From the NCBI GenBank assembly GCA_000525675.1, contig CP002190.1, forward strand, positions 1,798,001 through 1,862,000: a stretch of DNA of 64,000 nucleotides, read 5' to 3'. This document shows, piece after piece, positions 19,227 to 27,668 of this stretch. The notes beneath the pieces were generated by a model, which saw only the letters and a program-made list of their open reading frames with translations, was not told the DNA's origin and searched no databases. A program made the position numbers and the translations under genes. The first letter of the stretch is position 1, and every line of letters begins with the position of its first letter. The DNA is from Bdellovibrio bacteriovorus W. Lineage in GTDB: Bacteria > Bdellovibrionota > Bdellovibrionia > Bdellovibrionales > Bdellovibrionaceae.

Positions 19227-19706
19227 ATGAGAAAACTCGCCCTGCTTTTATTATTGTGCCTTCCATCGCTTGCTCTGGCCAACCCGACGGTCTGCAAAAG
19301 CGGTGATGAAGTTTTGCCTTACAACGAAGGCCAGGTCATTGAGTGGTTGAATAGTAAAAATCAAAAGCGCTTAATTTCTCGTGCCCACGTTCAAGGTATT
19401 ATTGTTCGCCTTATCGAAGATCGCCAAAACCATATTCATCTTGAGGTGGATTTGGATACAGACCTGAATACCAAAAAAGATCGTGTTGAAGTTATTTTTA
19501 ATACTAAATTTGGTTCGCTTCCGGAGTTCCGCCCCAATGACCCGATCATTGCTTGCGGAGACTTTATTCGCGATAAGTACTCTCCACTTAAGGGCGTGAT
19601 TCACTGGTTGCACTTGAATCCAAAAAACACGCGCCATGAGCACGGATTTCTTGTGATCAATGGAGTGATGACGGGCCATGAAAATCCCGCAAAACATAAA
19701 CGTTAA
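19227..19706 (+). CDS. secreted DUF3465-like protein
   Basis: 159-residue protein with a signal peptide (LALLLLLCLPSLALA before NPTVCK). The mature part has the order IEWLN..., HIHLEVDLDTD, IIACGDFI, and VIHWLHLNP with RHEHGFLVINGVMTG. This resembles the DUF3465 pattern of short periplasmic proteins (IHWTHHDP..GRH..GW). The frame opens at 19179, but the ATG at 19227 directly precedes the signal sequence. It is not tightly linked to the Hpt gene (80-base gap). Function unknown; the family match is from memory of the motif and should be taken as likely, not certain. Confidence 0.7.
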   Translation: MRKLALLLLLCLPSLALANPTVCKSGDEVLPYNEGQVIEWLNSKNQKRLISRAHVQGIIVRLIEDRQNHIHLEVDLDTDLNTKKDRVEVIFNTKFGSLPEFRPNDPIIACGDFIRDKYSPLKGVIHWLHLNPKNTRHEHGFLVINGVMTGHENPAKHKR

Positions 19707-19754
19707 TTTTTATTTTAATTTTTTATTAAGTGATTATTTAAAAAGGATAAAATT

Positions 19755-20309
19755 ATGAAAAAAATTTTGATGATTCTAAGCCTTCTTCTTACAAGCTCTC
19801 TAGTTCACGCAGCTCCTTATTATGAAGGGCCAGGATGTGATGCTGAAGGAAATAGATGTCTTTTCGGCCGTCCCTCAGACCGAGTTGTTTTCTGGTCTAA
19901 ATCTGGCTCTGTTGAAACTCTTGGTTCTCGCTGTGAACTGTTTATCCAAAACATTCAATCTCGCTCTAAGACAATGCCTAATTCAAAGAACATGGTTTTA
20001 GACTATCGTAATTTCACGTATAGCTGGACAAATGTTATCGATGCCAATGGTCGTGCGAACATTCGTTGTCACGTAGAAATCCACTCTGAAAATCCAAACT
20101 ACAGATTCAAATTTAAATCTGTTATTAAGAAAAATTGGGTATGTGAGAGCAAAAGCGACGCTGGGATTTGCCGTAACTATCTTTCTGATTGCGTGAAGGC
20201 TCGTGACCAAGCCATGAAAGACCCTGCAGTTCTAGATGCAACGATCTATCGTGACGCTTCTCTTCTTCAAGGAAGCATGTGTTCTGTTTCAGCCATCGTG
20301 TTGAAATAG
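19755..20309 (+). CDS. cysteine-rich secreted protein, unknown
   Basis: 184-residue protein with a textbook signal peptide (cleavage after VHA before APYYEG). The mature part has eight cysteines, enough for four disulfides, which fits a periplasmic or extracellular location. No family was recognised. AAAAGGA precedes the ATG at good spacing, and a strong terminator follows 25 bases after the stop, so it is an independent or terminal gene of the block starting at 18360. Confidence 0.8.
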   Translation: MKKILMILSLLLTSSLVHAAPYYEGPGCDAEGNRCLFGRPSDRVVFWSKSGSVETLGSRCELFIQNIQSRSKTMPNSKNMVLDYRNFTYSWTNVIDANGRANIRCHVEIHSENPNYRFKFKSVIKKNWVCESKSDAGICRNYLSDCVKARDQAMKDPAVLDATIYRDASLLQGSMCSVSAIVLK

Positions 20310-20333
20310 TCGTTTAAGTTTATTTAGTTTGTT

Positions 20334-20368
20334 AAAAAGGAGCTTCTCTATCAGGAAGCTCCTTTTTT
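20334..20368 (+). terminator. intrinsic terminator
   Basis: AAAAAGGAGCTTC and GAAGCTCCTTTTTT form a stem of about 13 bp with an 8-base loop and end in a T-run, directly after the cysteine-rich protein gene. Confidence 0.9.
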
Positions 20369-20437
20369 ATTATGGTTTTTAACATATTTCTCTTCTGCTA
20401 ATTTATTATCGGACACTTTTGAATCTAAACTACCTCT

Positions 20438-22585
20438 ATGAAACAAAGACCACTCCCTTGGTGGACAGCGGTAGTGCCATTTGCTTTGTTAGCTCTTTGT
20501 ACACTCTTAAGCCTGCCGCTTTCGACAAATCATGGAATCTATTGGATCTACTTTCCTATCAACTTAGGGATTGTTCTAGCACTATGGTGGGGGCCCCGTG
20601 TTCTTTTTGCAGTCTTTCTGAATGGACTCCTTGCCGCTCCAATTCTTAACCTTCCTGATCCTTCCCTCTATCCGGTCTATGCGTTTCCAGAAACCTTTGA
20701 AGTCTTTCTCGCATGGTTGTTAGTCAGTGAGCGTTTTAAACACTACTCAAGCTGGCGTCCCACACCCAAAAACATTGCTCTTTTCTTTGTGTATGGTCTT
20801 TTTATTCCTTCGATTATTTGTTCCACCTTAATTCAGACCATTCTCTTATTTAAAGGACTCATTACTCAAGATACTTTCTGGTCTTCAACAATCTTAACAA
20901 TGGTCGGAGACCTCACAGGTGCCGTGTTTATTACACTGCCACTATTTATTTTGGCGACACCATGGATGTTTCGCAAGGGTCTATCTAGAAGAGTACACTC
21001 ATCGCTCCCCCCTGTGCGTATCGAGAAAATGACCAAAAAAGAATACATTACAATGGGTGCTGTACTTCTAGCCTGCGTGGCTGTTGGTTACACTCTTCCA
21101 CTTTCAAGTTCGTGGTACTTATTTGGAATAATCCTCTTGGTGTATTCCGCTTGGTACGGTCTCTATGCCGCTGTTCTTATGAACACTTGGATTATGGCAA
21201 TCACTATTTCGTTTCCGTATTTATTTAAGCTTCCTTGGATGAATGATGAAATTCAAATTCAAACCCCGGCAACGTTACTCACTCTTTGTTTTTGTTCCTT
21301 GGTAACCGGTTCTGCGATTACTTCGCTGATCGAGAAAGTGTCGCGCCTGAAAAAAATAGAAAACGATCTCATGCGCGCAAAGCAGCTCGCCGAAGAAGCC
21401 TCAGAGGCCAAGTCCGAGTTCTTAGCACGAATGAGTCACGAGATTCGCACTCCACTCAATTCAGTTCTTGGAATGTTGGAACTCCTCAAAGAAACCCAGC
21501 TTTCGAAAGACCAGGCTCGTTATTTGACACTTTTCAGTCATGCCGGAGAAAATCTCAAAGCTCTTATCAATGATCTTTTAGACTTTTCAAAAATCGAAGC
21601 CAAAGCCCTTGATGTTGAACAAGTGAGTTATAACTTGCATGACACCGTTCGCAGTGTTTTTGAAATCTTACAGATTAAAGCCGAAGAAAAAGGTTTAGAG
21701 TTCTCTCTCGATATTCATGACAATGTTCCCCTTTATCAATGGGGCGACCCCACGCGCCTTCGTCAGGTTCTATTTAATCTGATTGGCAATGCTCTTAAAT
21801 TCACCCATGAGGGATCTGTTAAGGTCGCAATCGAAGTCGCTCCAAAGGGAAATCAAGACCGCCTGGTTTTTTCGATTTCAGATACAGGGATCGGGATTCC
21901 CCGCCACAAACAGGCAGATCTTTTTTCTCCTTTTTTTCAAGCTGATCCCGGTACGGCTCGCAAGTACGGCGGCTCGGGCCTTGGACTTGTCATCTCTAAA
22001 AACCTTGTAGAGATCATGGGCGGTGAAATGGATGTGAAGAGTTTGGCGGGCCGAGGAACAACATTTAAGATCTATCTTCCTCACCGTCCTGACTATTCTG
22101 CTCAGACAGAAGTAAAAACCACTCCGGCTTTTTCATGGAAAGACGAATTCCCTAATCGCCGGTTTAAGGTTTTACTAGTGGATGATTCAGAAGATAACCG
22201 CGTGCTTATGATTCACTATTTAAAAAACCTGCCCTTTGATTGTGATGAAGCCATCAATGGGCAAGAAGCGGTCAGGATGTTTAAAGAGTCTCGATATGAT
22301 ATCGTCTTTATGGATATACAAATGCCTATTATGACAGGCTATAAAGCCACAGAGCTGATTCGAATCTGGGAAAAGGATCAAAACCTGCCGCATACACCTA
22401 TCGTTGCCTTAACCGCAACGGCGGTTGTTCAGGATCTGCAAAGAACTCTTTCAAGTGGTTGCGATGCCTATGCTGTAAAGCCAGTTAAGAAAAATGAGAT
22501 TATCGAAATATTAAGAAAAACTTTATCTAAAGATAAGAGAACCGTTCGTCGAGATGAACCACCAACAGCCACTTTTTATCACTGA
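20438..22585 (+). CDS. MASE1-domain hybrid sensor histidine kinase
   Basis: 715-residue kinase. The first 300 residues are a MASE1-type integral membrane sensor with about eight hydrophobic segments (typical IYFPINLGIVLALWWGPR near the start). A short coiled linker (KKIENDLMRAKQLAEEASEAKSEF) leads to HisKA with His334 in RMSHEIRTPLNS. HATPase motifs are GNALKFT, DTGIGIP and GGSGLGLVIS. A receiver with Asp626 in IVFMDIQMP ends the protein. No output gene is adjacent; an IS inserted just after the stop codon (22584-22593 is its target duplicate and includes the last bases of the gene). It may feed the Hpt protein at 18796. Confidence 0.92.
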   Translation: MKQRPLPWWTAVVPFALLALCTLLSLPLSTNHGIYWIYFPINLGIVLALWWGPRVLFAVFLNGLLAAPILNLPDPSLYPVYAFPETFEVFLAWLLVSERFKHYSSWRPTPKNIALFFVYGLFIPSIICSTLIQTILLFKGLITQDTFWSSTILTMVGDLTGAVFITLPLFILATPWMFRKGLSRRVHSSLPPVRIEKMTKKEYITMGAVLLACVAVGYTLPLSSSWYLFGIILLVYSAWYGLYAAVLMNTWIMAITISFPYLFKLPWMNDEIQIQTPATLLTLCFCSLVTGSAITSLIEKVSRLKKIENDLMRAKQLAEEASEAKSEFLARMSHEIRTPLNSVLGMLELLKETQLSKDQARYLTLFSHAGENLKALINDLLDFSKIEAKALDVEQVSYNLHDTVRSVFEILQIKAEEKGLEFSLDIHDNVPLYQWGDPTRLRQVLFNLIGNALKFTHEGSVKVAIEVAPKGNQDRLVFSISDTGIGIPRHKQADLFSPFFQADPGTARKYGGSGLGLVISKNLVEIMGGEMDVKSLAGRGTTFKIYLPHRPDYSAQTEVKTTPAFSWKDEFPNRRFKVLLVDDSEDNRVLMIHYLKNLPFDCDEAINGQEAVRMFKESRYDIVFMDIQMPIMTGYKATELIRIWEKDQNLPHTPIVALTATAVVQDLQRTLSSGCDAYAVKPVKKNEIIEILRKTLSKDKRTVRRDEPPTATFYH

Positions 22586-22666
22586 TTCTTTAAAAACTGA
22601 TCCCTCAGCATGGTGAAGACATTAATGGCCCTATTCCGATTATCGGCGCAAAGATCTCTTTAGACT

Positions 22667-23445
22667 TTGCGCCTTTATACTTATCAGTGTTTGGCCTGCA
22701 AGAAGTCCTTTTCTACTAGAACTTTATCCCCTACATTTGGACAAAAAAGAGTCGATCTTAATGTACAGATATTTAAACTTGCAACCTCAGGAGTCGCTCT
22801 AAGAGAAATCGCAAGACTATTAAACTGTAACTATAAAACCGTATACTATAAATTCAAATGGCTCGGACATAGAGCAAAAGAGTTTCACAAGAATCAACAT
22901 TTTAACTCTAATGAAGTGTTCTTTGATGAGATGGAGTCTATTGAACATACAAAACTCAAACCCCTTACTATTGCACTAGCAGTTAATGAACATTACCAAT
23001 TATTAGGTGTTCAGGTAGGAAGTATTCCCGCCAAGGGACATCTTGCGAATATAGCTTATAGAAAATACGGGTATAGAGCTAACGAGTCCTCTGATAAAAT
23101 CAATGGCTTCTTTTAAGCATCAGATCCCAAGCAGAATCCATTCAAGAAATCAAATCAGATGCAAAACCACTTTATAAGAATCTCGTAAAAAATATCTTCC
23201 CGAATGTTCCCTATAAACAGTTCACTAGCAGAGATAATAAAGAAAAAAGAAGAGAGCAAAAGTATCTAAGCTCTGAAAAAAGAATCCATGATCCACTTTT
23301 CCCACTCAACCATACCTGTGCTGTATTAAGAGATCACATCAAAAGACTTGCTAGAAAAAGCTGGTGCACATCCAAAATCAAAGAACATCTCGAACTGAAT
23401 ATCTATTTGTACATAGCTAAGGTGAATCAATACAGATTCATATAG
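22667..23445 (+). pseudogene. frameshifted IS1-like transposase
   Basis: The first part (22667-23116) encodes a zinc-ribbon half YQCLACKKSFSTRTLSP, a helix-turn-helix stretch (GVALREIARLLNCNYKTVYYKF) like InsA, and the start of a catalytic domain with FDEMES. The frame then stops at TAA, but homologous-looking coding continues one base back in the -1 frame, from about 23098 to a TAG at 23443 (RSQAESIQEIKSD... to KVNQYRFI). Upstream of 22667 another frame reads PYSDYRRKDLFRL, which seems to be the displaced N-terminus. So at least two frame disruptions are present. The junction is not a canonical slippery heptamer, so decay is likelier than programmed frameshifting. Confidence 0.75.
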
Positions 23446-23476
23446 TTCGTAAATAGAAAAACATCCTAATAGCATT

Positions 23477-23646
23477 GTTGAAAGCAAAATTTGCGGAGAA
23501 AGCTAAGGAAGTCTCTGGCCGAAAGCGGCCTTTGCGGGGGCCTGGACGGCCCGAACCGATGCCAAAGGCAGCGGCCGCAATTGAGCCAGGATGGCGTGCC
23601 GCTGAAGTGCTAGAGACTTGCTTAGATTGCTCCGCAAATCCCTCGC
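23477..23646 (+). repeat. structured GC-rich element, copy A
   Basis: 170-base element lying between the transposase remnant and the right IS end. Arms 23489-23516 and 23612-23639 pair at 25 of 28 positions. The head shares two strong blocks with copy B: 23524-23547 is identical over 24 bases to 45065-45088 (reverse strand), and 23569-23604 matches 44944-44979 at 33 of 36. A hairpin at 23585-23595 reads GCC-AGGAT-GGC, and another reads TGCC-AAA-GGCA. The plus strand is chosen because it puts CAGGATG in the loop; orientation is otherwise unproven. Confidence 0.75.
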
Positions 23647-23698
23647 TTTAAAACCAGTCTAGTGGATCAGTTCAGATTCTTTAATGTAAACGTCTAAC

Positions 23699-24541
23699 CT
23701 AAGGGTATTGTTCGTAGCCGCCCGCAAAGTTTGCGACCTTATTAAAGCCAAGATATTGAAGCGCATAAGTGACGGCACCAGAGCGCACACCGTGATTAGA
23801 AATAACAATCAAACGACTCTGAGGCTGAATCCCCTGTGCCGCTAATGTTTCAATCACTTTCTTATTCGGCAAACCATCGTCTTTGAAGAACTCTTTCCAC
23901 TCAACGTGAAGAACTTTGCCTTTAAACTTTGAATTCTGTTTTAAGCTACGGTGACTAAATTCACTTTGGGAGCGAACGTCTAAGACAAATGTATTTGTTT
24001 TCACAGCATCTGCCTTAAAGTCCTTCAAAGATAGCTGTAAAGAATCCTCAACTGGGGGGTTCCAGTAAGGTTTATTTTTAACAAGACTTTGCTCAGGGCG
24101 AGGGTTTTGTGCTCTGAATGAAGTATGCACAAGTGTGAAGACTTCTTGAACACCCAGAACTTTTAAAGTCCAAGCGATGCGCCCCTCTTCACCCGCACCT
24201 TGCTTGCCTTTACCTAAGACGATGACTCGTGTTTCAGGACTCACTCCAATAAGCGCTAATCTTCTTGCTAAAGCAAAATGATCTGGCTCTAAGACACCAC
24301 GAGACATCGGATTTGCTTGGGAGAAATCTTCCCAGCGAACATTTACAGAATTAGGAGCATGAGAAAGATTGAATTCAAAAGCAGGGCGCGCATCTAAGAT
24401 CACAGCCTCTGCCTTTAAAAGATTTTTGACGGACCACTCCCCGACTTGAACAGGCTCTTCACGGTAAACTTGAGTTGCCTTGTGCTGACAAGAAGTCAGC
24501 ACCAAGAAAAGACCTGCAAGAAAAAGAAATAGTTTCATCAT
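23699..24541 (-). CDS. rhodanese-like lipoprotein without catalytic cysteine
   Basis: 280-residue lipoprotein: signal sequence with lipobox LTSC, Cys18 being the only cysteine in the protein. Two rhodanese-like domains follow (about 35-150 and 170-280), recognisable from AVILDARPAFEFNLSHAPNSVNV, FVLDVRSQSEFS and the C-terminal FAGGYEQYP. The active-site loops read VLGKGKQGAGEEGR and VISNHGVRSGAV, so neither has the sulfur-carrying Cys. It is therefore probably not a sulfurtransferase but a binding or structural protein. Its ATG overlaps the lysS stop (TAATG), so it is co-translated with lysS in the fbaB-lysS unit. Confidence 0.85.
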   Translation of the reverse strand: MMKLFLFLAGLFLVLTSCQHKATQVYREEPVQVGEWSVKNLLKAEAVILDARPAFEFNLSHAPNSVNVRWEDFSQANPMSRGVLEPDHFALARRLALIGVSPETRVIVLGKGKQGAGEEGRIAWTLKVLGVQEVFTLVHTSFRAQNPRPEQSLVKNKPYWNPPVEDSLQLSLKDFKADAVKTNTFVLDVRSQSEFSHRSLKQNSKFKGKVLHVEWKEFFKDDGLPNKKVIETLAAQGIQPQSRLIVISNHGVRSGAVTYALQYLGFNKVANFAGGYEQYP

Positions 24542-26019
24542 TACTTATTAATTCTCATCGTTGGGAAGAAGATAATATCACGAATCGAAGGTCGGTCCGT
24601 CAGAAGCATCACGATTCTTTCGATACCAATACCCACACCACCTGTTGGCGGCATACCAGCATCAATCGCTAATAAGAAATCTTCATCCATTGGATGAGCT
24701 TCTTCGTTTTTATCACGATTAGCTTCTTGCTCTTTCAAGCGAGCCAATTGGTCTTCTGGATCGTTTAACTCACTGTAGGCATTTCCAATTTCCATTCCAG
24801 CACAGAATGGTTCAAAACGCTCTACCAAGCGAGAGTCATTGCGATGGATTTTTGTAAGAGGAGAAATCTCTACAGGGTGATCCATTACAAATGTTGGCTG
24901 AACAAGATGCTTCTCGGCTGTTAACTCAAACAGCTCCATCACCATCTCGCCACGTTTTTTAGGTTCTTCGATATCGCCACCGTTTTTACGAATAGCTTCG
25001 AAGATCTCTTTGTCTGTTGCTTTATCTGGATCAATACCCGCGTATTCACGAACTCCATCATGAACCGTCAGACGTCTCCATGGAGGAGTGAAATCAATTT
25101 CAGTTCCTTGATAACTCACCTTCATACTGCCTGTTACTTTTTCAGCAATCGTTGAGATCATCTCTTCGAATTGTTTCATCTGATAGTTATAGTCAGTGTA
25201 AGCCTCATAGAACTCAAGAAGAGCAAACTCAGGATTGTGAGTTCTATCGATACCTTCGTTGCGGAAGTTCTTAGAAATCTCGTAAACTTTTTCAAAGCCA
25301 CCTACGATCAAGCGCTTCAGATAAAGCTCTGGAGAAATACGCATATAAAGCTTCATATCTAAAGCTTTGTGATGAGTCGTAAATGGAGTTGCCGCAGCAC
25401 CACCATAGACTGGCTGAAGTGTTGGCGTTTCAACTTCCATGAATCCACGATCATCTAGGAATCTGCGCACTTCTTTAATGATTTTTGAACGAGTCTCAAA
25501 AACTTTGCGAGAATCTGCATCCGTCATCAAGTCCAAGTGGCGATGGCGATATTTAATCTCGATATCTTGAACACCGTGGAATTTTTCTGGCAACGGTTCA
25601 ATTGTTTTAGTCAAAATCTGGAAGCTCTTTGCATATATGCTGAGCTCCCCTTTTTGCGACTTAAACACGTAACCTTCAACACCCACGATATCGCCCAAAT
25701 CCACCAATTCAAAAGCTGCGCGATCCACTTCGCCCAGCTCTTCTGTTTTTACGTAAACTTGGATAGAGCCCGTTTGCTCTTGCATGTTGAAGAAACTAGC
25801 TTTCCCCATCGCACGAAGAGTCATCAAGCGACCCGCAATTCGAACTACGTTTTCAGGGCGTTTATCTCCTGCCTGAAGAGCAGAACCAAACTCTGCAACG
25901 ATATCACCCACCTTCGATTTGTTTTCGAAAGTATATGGGTAAGGATTGATACCTTTCTCGCGAAGGGCATGAAGTTTTTTTCTTTTCTCGGCACGTAGCG
26001 GATTCTCGTTGATCGACAT
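24541..26019 (-). CDS. lysS: lysine--tRNA ligase (class II)
   Basis: 492-residue class II synthetase charging tRNA-Lys. It has an N-terminal OB-fold anticodon-binding domain (VRIAGRLMTLRAMGKASFFNMQ). The catalytic domain shows motif 2 region FRNEGIDRTHNPEFALLEFYEAY and motif 3 GGVGIGIERIVMLLTD, with the family-typical end SIRDIIFFPTMR. Middle gene of a likely fbaB-lysS-rhodanese operon: fbaB ends 25 bases upstream and the rhodanese lipoprotein overlaps its stop. The ribosome site before the ATG is weak (GAAAGAG). Confidence 0.96.
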   Translation of the reverse strand: MSINENPLRAEKRKKLHALREKGINPYPYTFENKSKVGDIVAEFGSALQAGDKRPENVVRIAGRLMTLRAMGKASFFNMQEQTGSIQVYVKTEELGEVDRAAFELVDLGDIVGVEGYVFKSQKGELSIYAKSFQILTKTIEPLPEKFHGVQDIEIKYRHRHLDLMTDADSRKVFETRSKIIKEVRRFLDDRGFMEVETPTLQPVYGGAAATPFTTHHKALDMKLYMRISPELYLKRLIVGGFEKVYEISKNFRNEGIDRTHNPEFALLEFYEAYTDYNYQMKQFEEMISTIAEKVTGSMKVSYQGTEIDFTPPWRRLTVHDGVREYAGIDPDKATDKEIFEAIRKNGGDIEEPKKRGEMVMELFELTAEKHLVQPTFVMDHPVEISPLTKIHRNDSRLVERFEPFCAGMEIGNAYSELNDPEDQLARLKEQEANRDKNEEAHPMDEDFLLAIDAGMPPTGGVGIGIERIVMLLTDRPSIRDIIFFPTMRINK

Positions 26020-26044
26020 TTAAGACTCTTTCGTAATTTTTAAA

Positions 26045-26968
26045 TTATAACTTTTTACCAGCAAAGGCTTCCATTACACCGTGAAGCAACTCAATCGCTT
26101 CTTTCTTAGGGCGTTGGAAAGCATTGCGACCCATGATAGAGCCAAAAGCACCACCTTGAGCCAATTCAGAAACTTCTTTCAAAATTTCTTCAGTACCCTT
26201 TGCTTCTCCACCAGAGAAGATCACGATACGTTTGCCAGCAAATGAAGACTGAACAACGTGACGAGTGCGATCTGCTAAAGTCGCAACTTTGATACCTTGT
26301 TCTTCATAAACTTTTTTCGCAGCAGCTTGTTCAATGTGAGCTGTTGGAGGTTTTACTTTGATGATGTGAGCACCTAATTGAGCCGCGATATGAGCAGCGT
26401 ACGCAATCACGTCAATCGCCGTCTCACCATCTTTAGAGATTTGTTCACCACGAGCGTAAGACCAAATCACCACAACAAGACCTGCTTCTTTTGCAAGACG
26501 TGCTGCTTGAGCGATCTCTTCGTACTGACCTTTTCTTTCAGAAGAGCCCGGATAGATTGTGAAACCAATCCCTGCACAACCCAAACGAAGAGCGTCGTCG
26601 ATGTAAGATGTAAGGGCCGAGTGAGGATGTTTATCTGTGTACAGAGTGTCAGAGTTATTGATTTTCAAAATCAATGGAATCTCACCTGCGTAATCACGCG
26701 CCACTGCTTCGATAGCACCCAATGGAGCTGCATAGGCATTGCAACCAGACTCAATCGCCAGCTCAATGTGGTAAGCCGGATCGTATCCATCGGGATTCTT
26801 CGCAAAAGAGCGAGCCGGACCGTGTTCAAATCCCTGATCCACAGGAAGAATGACTAGTTTTCCAGTTCCTGCAAGTTTACCAAAGTTCATCATACGAGCT
26901 AAATTCGTAAGCACCCCTGGATTGTCTGCTCCATACCAGCTTAAAATCTCTCTAACTCTTGGCGTCAT
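26045..26968 (-). CDS. fbaB: class I fructose-bisphosphate aldolase (DhnA/FbaB type)
   Basis: 307-residue cytoplasmic aldolase of the FbaB/DhnA family, which uses a Schiff-base lysine to split fructose-1,6-bisphosphate in glycolysis or join the trioses in gluconeogenesis. Family marks are LVILPVDQGFEHGPARSF near the N-terminus, the SYIDDALRLGCAGIGFTIYPGS segment, the lysine region HIIKVKPPT (Lys204 or Lys206) and the phosphate-binding IFSGGEAKG. GAGGAG precedes the ATG by seven bases. It heads the operon with lysS and is divergent from nfu. Confidence 0.93.
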   Translation of the reverse strand: MTPRVREILSWYGADNPGVLTNLARMMNFGKLAGTGKLVILPVDQGFEHGPARSFAKNPDGYDPAYHIELAIESGCNAYAAPLGAIEAVARDYAGEIPLILKINNSDTLYTDKHPHSALTSYIDDALRLGCAGIGFTIYPGSSERKGQYEEIAQAARLAKEAGLVVVIWSYARGEQISKDGETAIDVIAYAAHIAAQLGAHIIKVKPPTAHIEQAAAKKVYEEQGIKVATLADRTRHVVQSSFAGKRIVIFSGGEAKGTEEILKEVSELAQGGAFGSIMGRNAFQRPKKEAIELLHGVMEAFAGKKL

Positions 26969-27026
26969 CTATGTCTCCTCTTAGTATTGACGAAATAAGT
27001 TCCCCACAGAATTTATTGAGTTTTCA

Positions 27027-27035
27027 TGATATAAT
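27027..27035 (+). promoter_or_regulatory. candidate extended -10 promoter of nfu
   Basis: TGATATAAT fits an extended -10 element (TGnTATAAT), 82 bases before the nfu start. No good -35 lies at 17 bases, which is tolerated for extended -10 promoters. Prediction only. Confidence 0.35.
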
Positions 27036-27116
27036 CAAGCGCGTCTCGTGCGATTAACACGCTTGGCATAAAACCTTGCTTCGGTTAATGTCTTTCTGAT
27101 TTCTGAGAGGATTCCA

Positions 27117-27668
27117 ATGAGCCTATCTAATGTAACTTTTGAACTTACACCGAACCCAGCAACTATGAAGTTTCATTTGCACCGCAAGGTGACAGATCAG
27201 GGTTTCGATTGCCCCACATCACAAGAGGCCGAAAAATCACCTTTGGCCGCGAAAATCTTTGGATTTCCATGGACCAGCGCCGTTTACGTGGGAACAGACT
27301 TTATTACCGTTACTAAGCAAGACTGGGTTGATTGGGAGCTTCTTGCTCAGCCATTGAGTTCTTTAATTCAAGAACACCTAGATTCTAACGAACCCGTAGT
27401 CATCGAAATCATTCAGCACACAGAGGATGACCCGAATGATTCTCCGATGGTTCGCAACATTAAATCAGTCCTGAATCGCGAAATTCGCCCGGTAGTGGCT
27501 CTCGATGGTGGAGATATCGTTTTCCATAAATACGAAGACAATATCCTACAAATTCACATGCGCGGAGCTTGTGCAGGTTGCCCGAGCTCTACGATCACTC
27601 TGAAAGAGGGTATCGAAACTCGCATGAAAGAGCTTTTCCCGGAGATTAAAGAAGTTGTCTCAGTCTAA
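27117..27668 (+). CDS. nfuA: Nfu-type iron-sulfur scaffold/carrier
   Basis: 183-residue protein with two domains. An N-terminal Nfu_N domain (FELTPNPATMKFHLHR..., PLAAKIFGFPWTSAVYVGTDFITVTK) is followed by a C-terminal NifU-like domain (LNREIRPVVALDGGDIVFH) with the cluster-binding CxxC at Cys152 and Cys155 in GACAGCPSS. It delivers 4Fe-4S clusters to apo-enzymes. This N-domain is the mitochondrial/alphaproteobacterial type, not the degenerate A-type domain of E. coli NfuA, so the symbol is approximate. AGAGGA precedes the ATG. The MATE gene overlaps its end by 14 bases. Confidence 0.9.
   Translation: MSLSNVTFELTPNPATMKFHLHRKVTDQGFDCPTSQEAEKSPLAAKIFGFPWTSAVYVGTDFITVTKQDWVDWELLAQPLSSLIQEHLDSNEPVVIEIIQHTEDDPNDSPMVRNIKSVLNREIRPVVALDGGDIVFHKYEDNILQIHMRGACAGCPSSTITLKEGIETRMKELFPEIKEVVSV

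Larger units (their letters stand above)
22594..23674. mobile_element. decayed insertion sequence with target duplication
   Basis: The 10-base direct repeat GATTCTTTAA flanks the element exactly (22584-22593 and 23675-23684). Near the ends lie 20-base inverted repeats: AACTGATCCCTCAGCATGGT (22595-22614) against AACTGATCCACTAGACTGGT on the other strand (23653-23672), 15 of 20 matching with the first 9 identical. Inside are a frameshifted transposase and structured element A. The size and 8-10-base duplication suit an IS1-like element. It landed at the stop codon of the MASE1 kinase gene. The 10-base duplication is intact although the transposase is broken. Confidence 0.75.

Noticed and set aside
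23098-23122. Programmed -1 frameshift in the transposase
   Set aside because: The junction has no canonical slippery heptamer, and a second disruption lies near the N-terminus, so decay explains it better.
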